DNA from: Cyanobacteria bacterium UBA9971
GTDB lineage: Bacteria; Cyanobacteriota; Vampirovibrionia; Gastranaerophilales; UBA9971
Assembly (NCBI GenBank): GCA_003499955.1
Contig: DNRP01000060.1
Location: 3,584-10,140, forward strand
Direction: 5' to 3'
Length of the DNA stretch: 6,557 nucleotides
Position 1 is the first letter of the stretch, and every line of letters begins with the position of its first letter. A program made the position numbers and the translations under genes. The notes under the pieces were generated by a model, which saw nothing but the letters and a program-made list of their open reading frames with translations, did not search any database and was not told the origin of the DNA. This document shows positions 1 through 6,162 of the stretch, in pieces.

Positions 1-927
1 CTTGAAGCATTAGGCGCTCAAATAAAAATTGAGGGCGGTTATGTTATTGCCAAAGCGAAAAAACTTATAGGTACAACCGTATATCTTGACAGACCAAGCG
101 TTGGAGCAACCGAAAATATTATGATTGCTGCTATACTTGCAGAAGGGTCAACTATTATCAGCAATGCGGCGCAAGAACCTGAAATTGTAGATCTGGCGAA
201 TTTCCTTAATGCATTAGGCGGAGATGTTACAGGCGCAGGAACTTCTGAAATAATTATTAACGGTGTTAAACAAAAAGATTTGCATCCGACAATTTATACT
301 ACAATTCCTGACAGAATTGAAGCAGGCACTTATATCGCAGCAGTTGTCGCCACAAGAGGAAAAGCTGTTATAAGAAACATATTTCCAAGTCATTTAAGCG
401 CTGTTATAAGCAAATTAACCGATATGGGCGCAAATATAAATATTCTTGATCCGTTTAGTATTGAAATTTCTTGCGGAAAAATTATAAATGCCGTTAATAT
501 CGTTACACAACCGCATCCCGGATTTCCTACCGATCTTCAATCGCCATTTATGTCTGTATTGGCGGTAGCTGAAGGAATAAGTGTCATTACCGAAAGCATT
601 TACGAAAACAGATTCAGACAAATCGGCGAATTAACCAGAATGGGTGCAAACGTTCAGCAAGAAGGCAACAGGGCTATTGTCAAAGGAGTAAAATCACTTA
701 CAGGGGCTCAGGTAAAAGCCAGCGATCTTAGAGCAGGTGCTTCTCTTCTTGTTGCTGCTTTATGCGCGGAAGGAACTACCGAAATTACCGATCTTTATCA
801 TATCGACAGAGGTTATGAAAAAGTTCTGGAAAAATTATCAGGAATAGGCGCCGATATTCAAAGAGTTAATATTACCGAAAGTGATATTAATGCTAAACTT
901 ATTGCAGATGAAATTCGTGTAATTTAA
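1..927 (+). CDS. murA: UDP-N-acetylglucosamine 1-carboxyvinyltransferase (MurA), 5' end missing
   Basis: MurA transfers enolpyruvate from PEP to UDP-GlcNAc, the first committed step of peptidoglycan synthesis, in the cytoplasm. The reading frame is open from the first base, so the gene starts outside the window; 308 residues remain of a usual 420-440, and roughly 130 N-terminal residues are missing, including the loop with the catalytic Cys/Asp. Visible family motifs are PSVGATENI (from about base 94), AAQEPEIVDLANF, IPDRIEAGT, HPGFPTDLQ (bases 514-540, with the catalytic-base Asp at 532-534, equivalent to E. coli Asp305), SDLRAGASL (Arg at 730-732, equivalent to Arg397) and the C-terminal HIDRGYE. 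The ATG at 121 is internal, because conserved MurA sequence continues upstream of it in frame. No strong terminator follows. The wording of several motifs is close to cyanobacterial MurA, which is recollection, not a search result. Confidence 0.97.
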   Translation, partial: LEALGAQIKIEGGYVIAKAKKLIGTTVYLDRPSVGATENIMIAAILAEGSTIISNAAQEPEIVDLANFLNALGGDVTGAGTSEIIINGVKQKDLHPTIYTTIPDRIEAGTYIAAVVATRGKAVIRNIFPSHLSAVISKLTDMGANINILDPFSIEISCGKIINAVNIVTQPHPGFPTDLQSPFMSVLAVAEGISVITESIYENRFRQIGELTRMGANVQQEGNRAIVKGVKSLTGAQVKASDLRAGASLLVAALCAEGTTEITDLYHIDRGYEKVLEKLSGIGADIQRVNITESDINAKLIADEIRVI

Positions 928-1013
928 TTTTTAAATTAAGTTATACTAAAATAAGATAAATATAAAACTTAAACTTTAATAAAATTAGGTTTAAGCAATT
1001 TAAAATTCAAATC

Positions 1014-1018
1014 AAGGA
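1014..1018 (+). promoter_or_regulatory. Ribosome binding site of the KRWYD repeat protein
   Basis: AAGGA lies about 10 bases before the ATG at 1029, with no other in-frame start nearby. It fixes the start of the 112-residue protein. Confidence 0.6.
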
Positions 1019-1028
1019 AATCAATAAA

Positions 1029-1367
1029 ATGGCCGATTATAAACGTTGGTATGACCATGATCCTTTATTAATGGAAGTCATGGAATTGCTAAGAAATTTT
1101 CAGGACGATCTTAGAGATCAAGCGGAAATATTTTTAACTAAAATAGAAGACCATGTTGGAAAAGAAGCTATTGATGCTTTCTATGAGAAAGTTAAACCAT
1201 TGGACGGCAAACGCTGGTATGATCAAGATCCTGTTTTGGCAAAAGCTGTGGAATTATTAAGAGTCGTTCCTCAAAATATTCAAAGACAAGCTGCTCAAAA
1301 CTTTCTGGATTCGCTTAAAGCGCAAGGGATTACGACTGATATTATTAAACAAAATCTGGACAATTAA
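1029..1367 (+). CDS. Conserved-looking hypothetical protein with two internal repeats (KRWYDxDP)
   Basis: A 112-residue soluble, helix-rich, charged protein that I cannot assign to a named family. It is an internal duplication: residues 5-53 and 61-109 align, each opening with KRWYD-x-DP followed by a hydrophobic/charged pattern ending in ELLR (residues 19-22 and 75-78) and then a Q-A pair at 31-32 and 87-88. The copies are offset by 56 residues, with about one residue inserted in the second. There is no signal peptide or membrane segment. The ATG at 1029 is supported by AAGGA at 1014-1018, about 10 bases upstream. The gene follows murA by 101 bases and precedes the glycosyltransferase by 27 bases, so it is probably in one transcript with the latter. 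The repeated Trp-Tyr-Asp-x-Asp-Pro might be a binding or dimerisation surface; that is inference. It is confidently a gene; its function is unknown. Confidence 0.88.
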   Translation: MADYKRWYDHDPLLMEVMELLRNFQDDLRDQAEIFLTKIEDHVGKEAIDAFYEKVKPLDGKRWYDQDPVLAKAVELLRVVPQNIQRQAAQNFLDSLKAQGITTDIIKQNLDN

Positions 1368-1382
1368 AAAGATAAAAATTTT

Positions 1383-1387
1383 AAAGG
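1383..1387 (+). promoter_or_regulatory. Ribosome binding site supporting a GTG start
   Basis: AAAGG is seven bases upstream of the GTG at 1395. The first in-frame ATG lies far downstream, beyond the first membrane helix and the DE motif, so GTG is the likely initiation codon. Confidence 0.6.
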
Positions 1388-1394
1388 CTTTATC

Positions 1395-2951
1395 GTGTTT
1401 AAAGAACTAATTAAAAAGATAGAAAAAAATAAATATTTTTATCTTTTTCTGTTTTTTTCTATCTTTTTAGGTATTTTTCTAAGAATTTATGTTTTTTTAC
1501 AACAATATTCCCTTGAAGGCGATGAATGTTCACTAGCCATAAATATTCTTAAACAAAAAACTTTTCATGAACTGATTTTTACACCTTTATATTGGTTTAA
1601 TCAGGCTGCTCCTGTTGGATTTATGGTCATTTCAAAATGTTTTTCCAATATCTGGGGAATAAACGAATCGGCTCTCAGAATTTTTCCTCTTCTAAGCGGA
1701 ATATTTTCAATATTTTTGTTCTATTTTTTTGCAAAAGATTATTTATCATCAAAGAGTTTACTATTTAGTGTGTTTATTTTTGCTGTATCCGGCTCATTAG
1801 TATCATACAGCGTTTTTTTTAAACCCTATTCTGTAGATGTAATGGCAATATTAATTATTTTTATTATGGCAAAATACTTTTTAAATAAAGAAATAATTAG
1901 TATGTTTATTCCTTCTTTATTGGGTCTTCTTCTGGTCTGGTTATCTTATCCGGTAGTTTTTGTATTAGCTTCGGTTGGGATTTATTATGGTTTTGTATAT
2001 TTCTATAAAAAACAAAAAATTAATTTATTAAGATTATCTACCGTATGTTACATCTGGTTAGTAAGTTTTTTAATTTCATCTGTTTTTGCTTATTCTAATT
2101 TTCTTCGCAGCAAAGATTATTTTTTATGGTATTGGAAAGATTATTTTATGCCGGTTCCGCCTGATTGGAATTGGTTTTTGCTTGCTTTGAGCCAACTTTG
2201 TAATACAACGTTCCAAAGCGTATTCCATTCTTCAATTTTAATGTATTTATTAATAATAACAGGCGCAGGGCTTTGTATTTTTCAAAAAAAAGAAAAATCA
2301 GTATTGCTTGTTCTCCCGATAATATTTACGCTGGCAGCCTCCTGTATAAAAGCTTATCCTTTTGGCGACAGGTTAATATTGTTTTTAGCTCCGATTGTTA
2401 TAATTTTTGTAGCAAAAAATTTGGAATATCTTAATTATTTTGATAAATTTATTAAAAATAATATTATTAAAAACGGCTTAGTCTTATTAATAAGTGCAAT
2501 TATTTTATTTCAAATACCTTTTAATACAAAAAATTACTTTCATATAAGAACAAATATAAAAATTAATGATTTTCTTGTATTTATAGAACAAAATATGGAA
2601 AAGACTGATTATATATATTTAACTCCTTATGACAAAGGTTATTTTATAATTGATAATGAACTGCATAATCGTAATGAAAAATTATATTATGGCGATAAAA
2701 AAATATATTCCGTCGACAAAAAAAGCCTGGATTATTTTAAAAAAGATATAGAAACTTTGAAAACACAAAAAACAAGAATATGGTTTCCTTTTTTTGCCAC
2801 ATATAACAGTAAAGATTATGACCGTATAACATTTGAACAAACAATAGCTTTCAAAAAATATTTGGAGAGCCAAAAAGATTTAAAATTGATAAAATATATG
2901 AAAGATGAAAAAAAAGGAGGAGAAGTCTATTTATACCAAACTATTAAATAA
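1395..2951 (+). CDS. Polytopic membrane glycosyltransferase, GT-C fold (GT39/PMT_2/ArnT-like)
   Basis: 518 residues with about ten hydrophobic helices in the first 375 residues and a mostly soluble C-terminal part (about 385-518), the layout of GT-C enzymes that move a sugar from a polyprenyl-phosphate donor to an acceptor on the outer face of the membrane. Family-like marks are the acidic motif E41-G-D43-E44 in the first external loop after helix 1 (about 14-35), ALRIFPLLSGI (93-103), SYSVFFKPYSVDVM (137-150) and YPFGDRLILFLAP (321-333). The start is GTG at 1395, with AAAGG at 1383-1387 seven bases upstream. It begins 27 bases after the repeat protein and ends 22 bases from a convergent small gene. 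Donor and acceptor cannot be read from the sequence; lipid A, cell-wall polymer or protein modification are all possible. The family call is fairly safe, the substrate open. Confidence 0.85.
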   Translation: MFKELIKKIEKNKYFYLFLFFSIFLGIFLRIYVFLQQYSLEGDECSLAINILKQKTFHELIFTPLYWFNQAAPVGFMVISKCFSNIWGINESALRIFPLLSGIFSIFLFYFFAKDYLSSKSLLFSVFIFAVSGSLVSYSVFFKPYSVDVMAILIIFIMAKYFLNKEIISMFIPSLLGLLLVWLSYPVVFVLASVGIYYGFVYFYKKQKINLLRLSTVCYIWLVSFLISSVFAYSNFLRSKDYFLWYWKDYFMPVPPDWNWFLLALSQLCNTTFQSVFHSSILMYLLIITGAGLCIFQKKEKSVLLVLPIIFTLAASCIKAYPFGDRLILFLAPIVIIFVAKNLEYLNYFDKFIKNNIIKNGLVLLISAIILFQIPFNTKNYFHIRTNIKINDFLVFIEQNMEKTDYIYLTPYDKGYFIIDNELHNRNEKLYYGDKKIYSVDKKSLDYFKKDIETLKTQKTRIWFPFFATYNSKDYDRITFEQTIAFKKYLESQKDLKLIKYMKDEKKGGEVYLYQTIK

Positions 2952-2973
2952 AAAGACTTTCTTGATTATTACT

Positions 2974-3141
2974 TTACTTTGACAATCTTTTAAGAACACT
3001 CCAAATTCCGCCTATTATACCTATTATAGTAAATAATACAGTAAATACAGGCAACTGTAATTTTAAAAAATTATCAATATACAAACCTATAAAAAAGCAT
3101 ACTACTAAAAAAACCAACAATATAAAAGGAACATCATACAC
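2974..3141 (-). CDS. Small two-helix membrane protein, AtpZ/AtpI-like
   Basis: A 55-codon reading frame on the minus strand, in what otherwise looks like a 340-base gap. It has two hydrophobic helices (about residues 5-21 and 30-49) joined by a short loop, with a basic tail ending KRLSK. The pattern IGLYIDNFLKLQLP, then a Gly-rich second helix IIGIIGGIW, matches what I know of the AtpZ/AtpI family (F0F1-ATPase gene 1 / subunit I), small membrane proteins linked to assembly or ion transport of F-type ATP synthase. The start is taken as GTG at 3141, because AAGGTG (3153-3148) sits six bases upstream; another GTG at 3150 in the same frame would add three residues. It is shorter than usual family members (about 70-100), lacking most of the N-terminal extension. 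It is convergent with the glycosyltransferase and divergent from the histidine kinase, with no atp gene adjacent. A generic small membrane protein is the alternative. Confidence 0.6.
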   Translation of the reverse strand: MYDVPFILLVFLVVCFFIGLYIDNFLKLQLPVFTVLFTIIGIIGGIWSVLKRLSK

Positions 3142-3147
3142 TGTATA

Positions 3148-3153
3148 CACCTT
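3148..3153 (-). promoter_or_regulatory. Ribosome binding site of the AtpZ-like gene
   Basis: On the minus strand AAGGTG precedes the GTG at 3141 by six bases. The site overlaps the alternative upstream GTG (3150-3148), which makes that upstream codon the less likely start. Confidence 0.5.
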
Positions 3154-3257
3154 AAAATTTATTTATGCTTAACTTAAAATTAGTTTTTGGATTTATTAAA
3201 ATGTGAAATAGTTGAAGGATTTAAAAATTCCAAAAACAGGAATCTGAAATTTAATGG

Positions 3258-3285
3258 GTTACATATATAAAAAGAGTATTATAAT
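3258..3285 (+). promoter_or_regulatory. Candidate promoter of the kinase/receiver operon
   Basis: TATAAT at 3280-3285 is a perfect -10 hexamer; GTTACA at 3258-3263, 16 bases upstream, is a weak -35 (four of six matches). Transcription would begin near 3291-3293, at the ATG of the kinase gene, which would make the mRNA leaderless. In such AT-rich DNA a chance TATAAT is possible. Confidence 0.45.
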
Positions 3286-3291
3286 TATCTT

Positions 3292-4938
3292 ATGAATTTA
3301 TCCGAACGTAATCAGGAATATAACCTAAATTTATCAGAAGTTTTAACTAAATCTGATAAAATTTTTCATATTGTATTTAATAAAGAAGGATTAATTATAA
3401 ATTTTTCCGAAAGATTACCGGAAAAACTCGGTTTTAGTCAGGATGAATTTTCTAATCTAAGTCTGCATAAAGTTTTTGACTTCAGAATATCTGAAATTAG
3501 CAAAAACCTGAATGAACTCAACGAGATTTCTTCTGAAATAAACTTAATACAAAAAAATAAAAACTTTTTATTTACAAAGACAATATTTTTAAAAAATAAT
3601 GAAAATATAATTTCGTTATCAATGCCGGCTTCTGAATATCAAAATATCAAAGAACTTAATAACAGGCTTATAAAAACTCTCCATACAAACATGGAAATCT
3701 TTGAAGGGCAAAGTTCTTCTGAAGAAAATATCTTTAGCGACATTCTGGAAAAGATAAAAAACCTTGTAAATTATGACAAATCCATTATATTTCTGCTTGA
3801 AGGGGATACTCTTGTCACAAAAGTTCAGACGGGGTTTAAAGATTACCCTGCTAATTACAAGAAAGTTATAACAGACAAGGACAAAATTTTAAATTATATC
3901 CTTTCAAACGGCAAGAGCATTATAGATAACAACAATGAATTTAACAGCTCAATATTGAAAGAGCTGGGGTTCGCCGATGATATTGAATTTTCCGCAATAA
4001 TTTCCCCTTTGAAAATCAGGGAAACTGTATACGGTTTCATAATACTTATTCAGAATCAGCCCGACAAATATGAAGAAAGTGATGTTTCTATCCTTGAAAC
4101 AATTAGTTCAACAGCATCTTATTTGATAAAAGATGCTGAACTCAGTCAAGTATTTAAAATGCAGCTCAAAATTCTTAAAGAAAACATTACAGAAAGAACA
4201 AAAACGCTTGAACTTATAAAAGAACAAAATAAAAAAATTCTTGAGGCTGACAAAATAAAGAACGAATTTCTCGCAAACATGTCCCATGAGCTAAGAACTC
4301 CTCTGAATGCGATTATTGGATTTTCTGAAGCTTTAAATCTTAAGATATTCGGTGAATTAAACGAAAAACAATCTGAATACATAAGAGATATAAATTCCAG
4401 CGGCATACATTTGTTGGGAATGATTAATGATTTACTGGATTTATCCAAGATTGAATCAGGAAAAATGCAGCTTAGTAAAGAAATATTTAATGTGAAATCA
4501 GCAATAAAAGAAGCTTTAAATATAGTTTCTCCGCTTCTTATACAGAAAAAACAGAATTTAAAGTTTGAATGCAAGGATGAATCTTTTGAAATATCCGCAG
4601 ACAGAAGAAAATTTCATCAAATACTATATAATTTAATAAGCAATGCAATAAAATTTACACCGGAAAACGGCGATATTGAAATAAAAGCAACAAAAGACGG
4701 TAAATTTTTGAAAGTATCGGTGAAAGATAACGGCATTGGAATCGCTCGAGAGTTTCATGAAAAGATTTTCGGTAAATTTCAACAGGTAGACAGTTCTTTT
4801 TCAACGAAACAGGGCAGTACAGGGCTTGGTTTGACAATAACCAAAGAACTCGTCAAACTCCATGACGGGAAAATTATTTTGGAGAGCCGGTTAAACAAAG
4901 GGGCGACTTTTATTTTCACTTTGCCCATAAAGGATTAA
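3292..4938 (+). CDS. Soluble sensor histidine kinase (PAS-like, GAF, HisKA, HATPase_c)
   Basis: A 548-residue cytoplasmic sensor kinase without membrane segments or signal peptide. Order: a PAS-like region (about 18-115), a GAF domain (about 143-285), a coiled-coil linker (about 285-325), then HisKA with the H box FLANMSHELRTPLNAI carrying phospho-acceptor His332, and HATPase_c with N box (Asn447, Asn451), G1 box Asp479-x-Gly481-x-Gly483, F box FGKFQQVD and G2 box GSTGLGL (508-514). All catalytic boxes are intact. It should autophosphorylate His332 and pass phosphate to the receiver encoded 3 bases downstream. The H-box region, with FGELNEKQSEYIRDI and LLDLSKIESGKMQL, is reminiscent of DivJ/PleC-type kinases. 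No Shine-Dalgarno precedes the ATG at 3292, and an in-frame stop at 3268-3270 excludes an upstream start. The sensed signal is unknown; GAF and PAS domains often bind small ligands or cofactors. Confidence 0.95.
   Translation: MNLSERNQEYNLNLSEVLTKSDKIFHIVFNKEGLIINFSERLPEKLGFSQDEFSNLSLHKVFDFRISEISKNLNELNEISSEINLIQKNKNFLFTKTIFLKNNENIISLSMPASEYQNIKELNNRLIKTLHTNMEIFEGQSSSEENIFSDILEKIKNLVNYDKSIIFLLEGDTLVTKVQTGFKDYPANYKKVITDKDKILNYILSNGKSIIDNNNEFNSSILKELGFADDIEFSAIISPLKIRETVYGFIILIQNQPDKYEESDVSILETISSTASYLIKDAELSQVFKMQLKILKENITERTKTLELIKEQNKKILEADKIKNEFLANMSHELRTPLNAIIGFSEALNLKIFGELNEKQSEYIRDINSSGIHLLGMINDLLDLSKIESGKMQLSKEIFNVKSAIKEALNIVSPLLIQKKQNLKFECKDESFEISADRRKFHQILYNLISNAIKFTPENGDIEIKATKDGKFLKVSVKDNGIGIAREFHEKIFGKFQQVDSSFSTKQGSTGLGLTITKELVKLHDGKIILESRLNKGATFIFTLPIKD
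4929..4934 (+). promoter_or_regulatory. Ribosome binding site of the receiver gene inside the kinase 3' end
   Basis: AAAGGA lies seven bases before the ATG at 4942 and within the last codons of the kinase gene. This placement and the 3-base gap suggest translational coupling. Confidence 0.6.
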
Positions 4939-4941
4939 CGG

Positions 4942-5325
4942 ATGCAAACCCATAAAACCATACTTATTGTTGAAGATAACCCTATAAACTTAAAACTATT
5001 AAGAGATATTTTGAATTTTCAAAAATTTGAAGTGCTTGAGGCTGTTGATGGAAAATCAGCGCTTGAATTAGTTGAAAAAAATTATAACAAAATCGATTTA
5101 ATTCTCATGGATCTGCAACTTCCTGATATTAACGGGCTTGAAGTCATAAAAAACATAAAAGCAGATGCTGAAAGCAAAGACATTCCGATAATAGTCGTAT
5201 CAGCCCATGCAATGGAATCTGACATGAAAAAATGCCGCGAAGCAGGGTGTATTGACTATATCACCAAGCCTATAAACATTCAGGAATTTATCAATAAAAT
5301 TAATTCATTTTTTTTAAATTGTTAA
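4942..5325 (+). CDS. Stand-alone response regulator receiver, DivK/CheY-like
   Basis: A 127-residue single receiver domain with no output domain. The acidic pocket is Glu11-Asp12 (in LIVEDNPIN), the phospho-acceptor is Asp57 (in LILMDLQLPD), the switch Ser is Ser87 (VVSAHAM) and the conserved Lys is Lys109 (YITKPI), so the site is complete. The wording of ILIVEDNPIN, LILMDLQLPDINGLEV and the YITKPI region resembles DivK-type single-domain regulators, which act by protein contact with kinases or diguanylate cyclases. Being directly behind the kinase gene, with its ribosome site inside that gene, it is the probable phosphotransfer partner. With no DNA-binding domain it must work through another protein that is not in this window. 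An 85-bp palindrome follows 12 bases after the stop. Confidence 0.94.
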   Translation: MQTHKTILIVEDNPINLKLLRDILNFQKFEVLEAVDGKSALELVEKNYNKIDLILMDLQLPDINGLEVIKNIKADAESKDIPIIVVSAHAMESDMKKCREAGCIDYITKPINIQEFINKINSFFLNC

Positions 5326-5337
5326 ATAACCGAAATC

Positions 5338-5422
5338 GTCATTGCGAGCGACCAACGGGAGCGTGGCAATCTAAAAAAATAAAATCAATTTGGATTGCTT
5401 CGGGCAAAGCCCTCGCAATGAC
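5338..5422. repeat. 85-bp imperfect palindromic repeat (TCATTGCGAG type)
   Basis: The outer arms GTCATTGCGAG (5338-5348) and CTCGCAATGAC (5412-5422) are perfect inverted copies, and inner arms GCAATCTAAA (5366-5375) and TTTGGATTGC (5389-5398) pair with one G-T. The element is visibly richer in G+C than its surroundings. I recognise the arm sequence as the kind of dispersed intergenic palindrome, possibly MITE-like, found in many unrelated bacterial genomes; no transposase or clear target duplication is seen here. It lies between convergent genes, and on the plus strand TTTTT follows the hairpin at 5425-5429, so it may end transcription of the two-component operon. The frame running through it on the plus strand is not a gene. 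Confidence 0.8.
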
Positions 5423-5429
5423 AGTTTTT
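5338..5429 (+). terminator. Possible terminator of the kinase/receiver operon made by the palindrome
   Basis: The long hairpin described for the repeat is followed closely by AGTTTTT. It is the only strong hairpin between the receiver stop (5325) and the convergent regulator gene, so use as a terminator is plausible but unproven; the hairpin is longer than classical intrinsic terminators. Confidence 0.35.
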
Positions 5430-5464
5430 CCTAATTCGCGACTCGAGTTAATTAGCGATTTGTA

Positions 5465-5695
5465 TTATTTATCAAATTCAAAAAAGTCATGTAAATTTAT
5501 GCCTAATGCTTTGGAAATTTTGTGAATTTTTGAAAGAGGTATATCTCTTTGAGCATTTTCAACAATACTTATATATGAATTGCCTGCTCCAATTTCAAGA
5601 CTTAATTCCTCTTGTGTCAAGTCTTTTTCTTTTCGCAACTCTTTAATTCTTTTTCCAAATTTTTTATGAAAGTTTTTATCAAAATTTTTAGCCAT
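5465..5695 (-). CDS. Small XRE-family transcriptional regulator
   Basis: A 76-residue single-domain helix-turn-helix protein. The segment FGKRIKELRKEKDLTQEEL, then SYISIVENAQRDIPLSKI and KALGINLHDFFEF, is a textbook HTH_3/XRE domain covering nearly the whole protein, with a short basic N-terminal arm and no effector domain. Such small regulators usually dimerise and bind paired dyads near their own promoter, as do phage repressors, antitoxins and controller proteins. The start chosen is ATG at 5695; a TTG at 5710 in frame would add five residues, but neither has a clear Shine-Dalgarno. The gene is divergent from a HAD-type hydrolase gene, and the shared gap carries two related dyads around a promoter, so autoregulation and control of the hydrolase are likely. 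No restriction-modification or toxin gene is recognisable next to it. Confidence 0.92.
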   Translation of the reverse strand: MAKNFDKNFHKKFGKRIKELRKEKDLTQEELSLEIGAGNSYISIVENAQRDIPLSKIHKISKALGINLHDFFEFDK

Positions 5696-5730
5696 AAAGT
5701 CTTTATACAAGAGTTTTTAACAAAATACTA

Positions 5731-5742
5731 TTGCTAATAGCA
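5731..5742. promoter_or_regulatory. Operator candidate 1 (TTGCTAATAGCA)
   Basis: A near-palindromic dyad, TGCT-AAT-AGCA, that overlaps the putative -35 of the hydrolase promoter. Its 11-base core is the exact reverse complement of the core of the second site at 5762-5774. It is inferred to bind the adjacent XRE protein. Confidence 0.6.
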
Positions 5743-5760
5743 GGGTTTTTTGTGTATAAT
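5731..5760 (+). promoter_or_regulatory. Promoter of the HAD-type hydrolase gene
   Basis: TTGCTA (5731-5736) as -35 and a perfect TATAAT (5755-5760) as -10, 18 bases apart. The predicted start near 5767 falls inside operator candidate 2, giving a leader of about 20 bases that includes the ribosome site AGGA at 5778-5781. Confidence 0.65.
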
Positions 5761-5761
5761 C

Positions 5762-5774
5762 TTGCTATTAGCAA
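5762..5774. promoter_or_regulatory. Operator candidate 2 (TTGCTATTAGCAA)
   Basis: A 13-base dyad with arms TTGCT and AGCAA, placed directly after the -10 box, over the predicted transcription start. It is about 31 bp centre to centre from the first dyad, close to three helical turns, so two dimers could sit on the same face of the DNA and block polymerase. Confidence 0.65.
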
Positions 5775-5786
5775 GTTAGGAATTAT

Positions 5787-6119
5787 ATGATGAAAAATTT
5801 ATGCATAGATTTTGACGGGGTTTTAAACACTTATACAGGGTGGCAGGGAAATGATGAATTATACAGTCTTAAAGACGGTGCTAAAGAATTTTTGCAAGAA
5901 CTTGCCATGTCTTACCGGATTTATATTTTTTCAACCAGAAATCCCTTTCATATTGAAAAATGGCTTGAAAAATATGATCTAAAAAAATATGTTTTTAAAA
6001 TTACTGATAAAAAAGAGCCTGCCTATGCCTATATTGATGATAGAGGTATAAAATTTGAAGGTGATTATTTAAAAACAATAGATGAATTAAATAGTTTTAA
6101 AACTTATTGGGAAAAATAA
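5787..6119 (+). CDS. Compact HAD-superfamily hydrolase (phosphatase-like)
   Basis: A 110-residue protein with the HAD motifs in order: motif I IDFDGVLN with nucleophile Asp8 and acid/base Asp10, motif II IFSTRN (Ser-Thr at about 49-50), a Lys in TDKKEPA as motif III, and motif IV YIDDRG. It is very short, with no room for a cap domain, as in small phosphatases acting on large or phosphorylated macromolecular substrates; related small HAD proteins also occur in phages. The substrate is unknown. Two adjacent ATGs (5787 and 5790) are possible starts; AGGA at 5778-5781 is 5 and 8 bases upstream respectively, so the second (109 residues) may be the real one. The gene is divergent from the XRE regulator and carries its probable operators in the leader, which implies tight repression. 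Confidence 0.88.
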   Translation: MMKNLCIDFDGVLNTYTGWQGNDELYSLKDGAKEFLQELAMSYRIYIFSTRNPFHIEKWLEKYDLKKYVFKITDKKEPAYAYIDDRGIKFEGDYLKTIDELNSFKTYWEK

Positions 6120-6162
6120 ACAAATACGTATAATAACAAATAAATATTATATATGGTTGTTT

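Noticed and set aside
415..621. Minus-strand frame inside murA
   Set aside because: It overlaps conserved MurA sequence and has no recognisable protein features. Minus-strand frames at 2682-2873 and 4655-4837 were dropped for the same reason.
921..937. AATTTAA-TTT-TTAAATT hairpin at the murA stop
   Set aside because: The stem is entirely A-T and would be unstable; such palindromes are common by chance at this base composition.
942..947. TATACT as a -10 box between murA and the repeat protein
   Set aside because: No acceptable -35 at the right distance, so a promoter cannot be supported.
968..995. CTTAAAC / GTTTAAG inverted repeat before the 112-residue gene
   Set aside because: Seven base pairs around a 14-base loop with no T-tract; too weak to call as terminator or operator.
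3227..3243. ATTCC-N7-GGAAT inverted repeat upstream of the kinase gene
   Set aside because: Arms of only five bases and a single copy; it could be an operator but chance is as good an explanation.
4146..4574. 142-codon minus-strand frame inside the kinase gene
   Set aside because: It lies opposite the conserved HisKA region; its translation is Ser/Phe-rich with no domain, as expected of an antisense shadow in AT-rich DNA.
5319..5525. Plus-strand open frame of 68 codons after the receiver gene
   Set aside because: It runs through the palindromic repeat, giving the known type of spurious HCER.../ALAMT translation, overlaps the XRE gene on the other strand and has no ribosome site.
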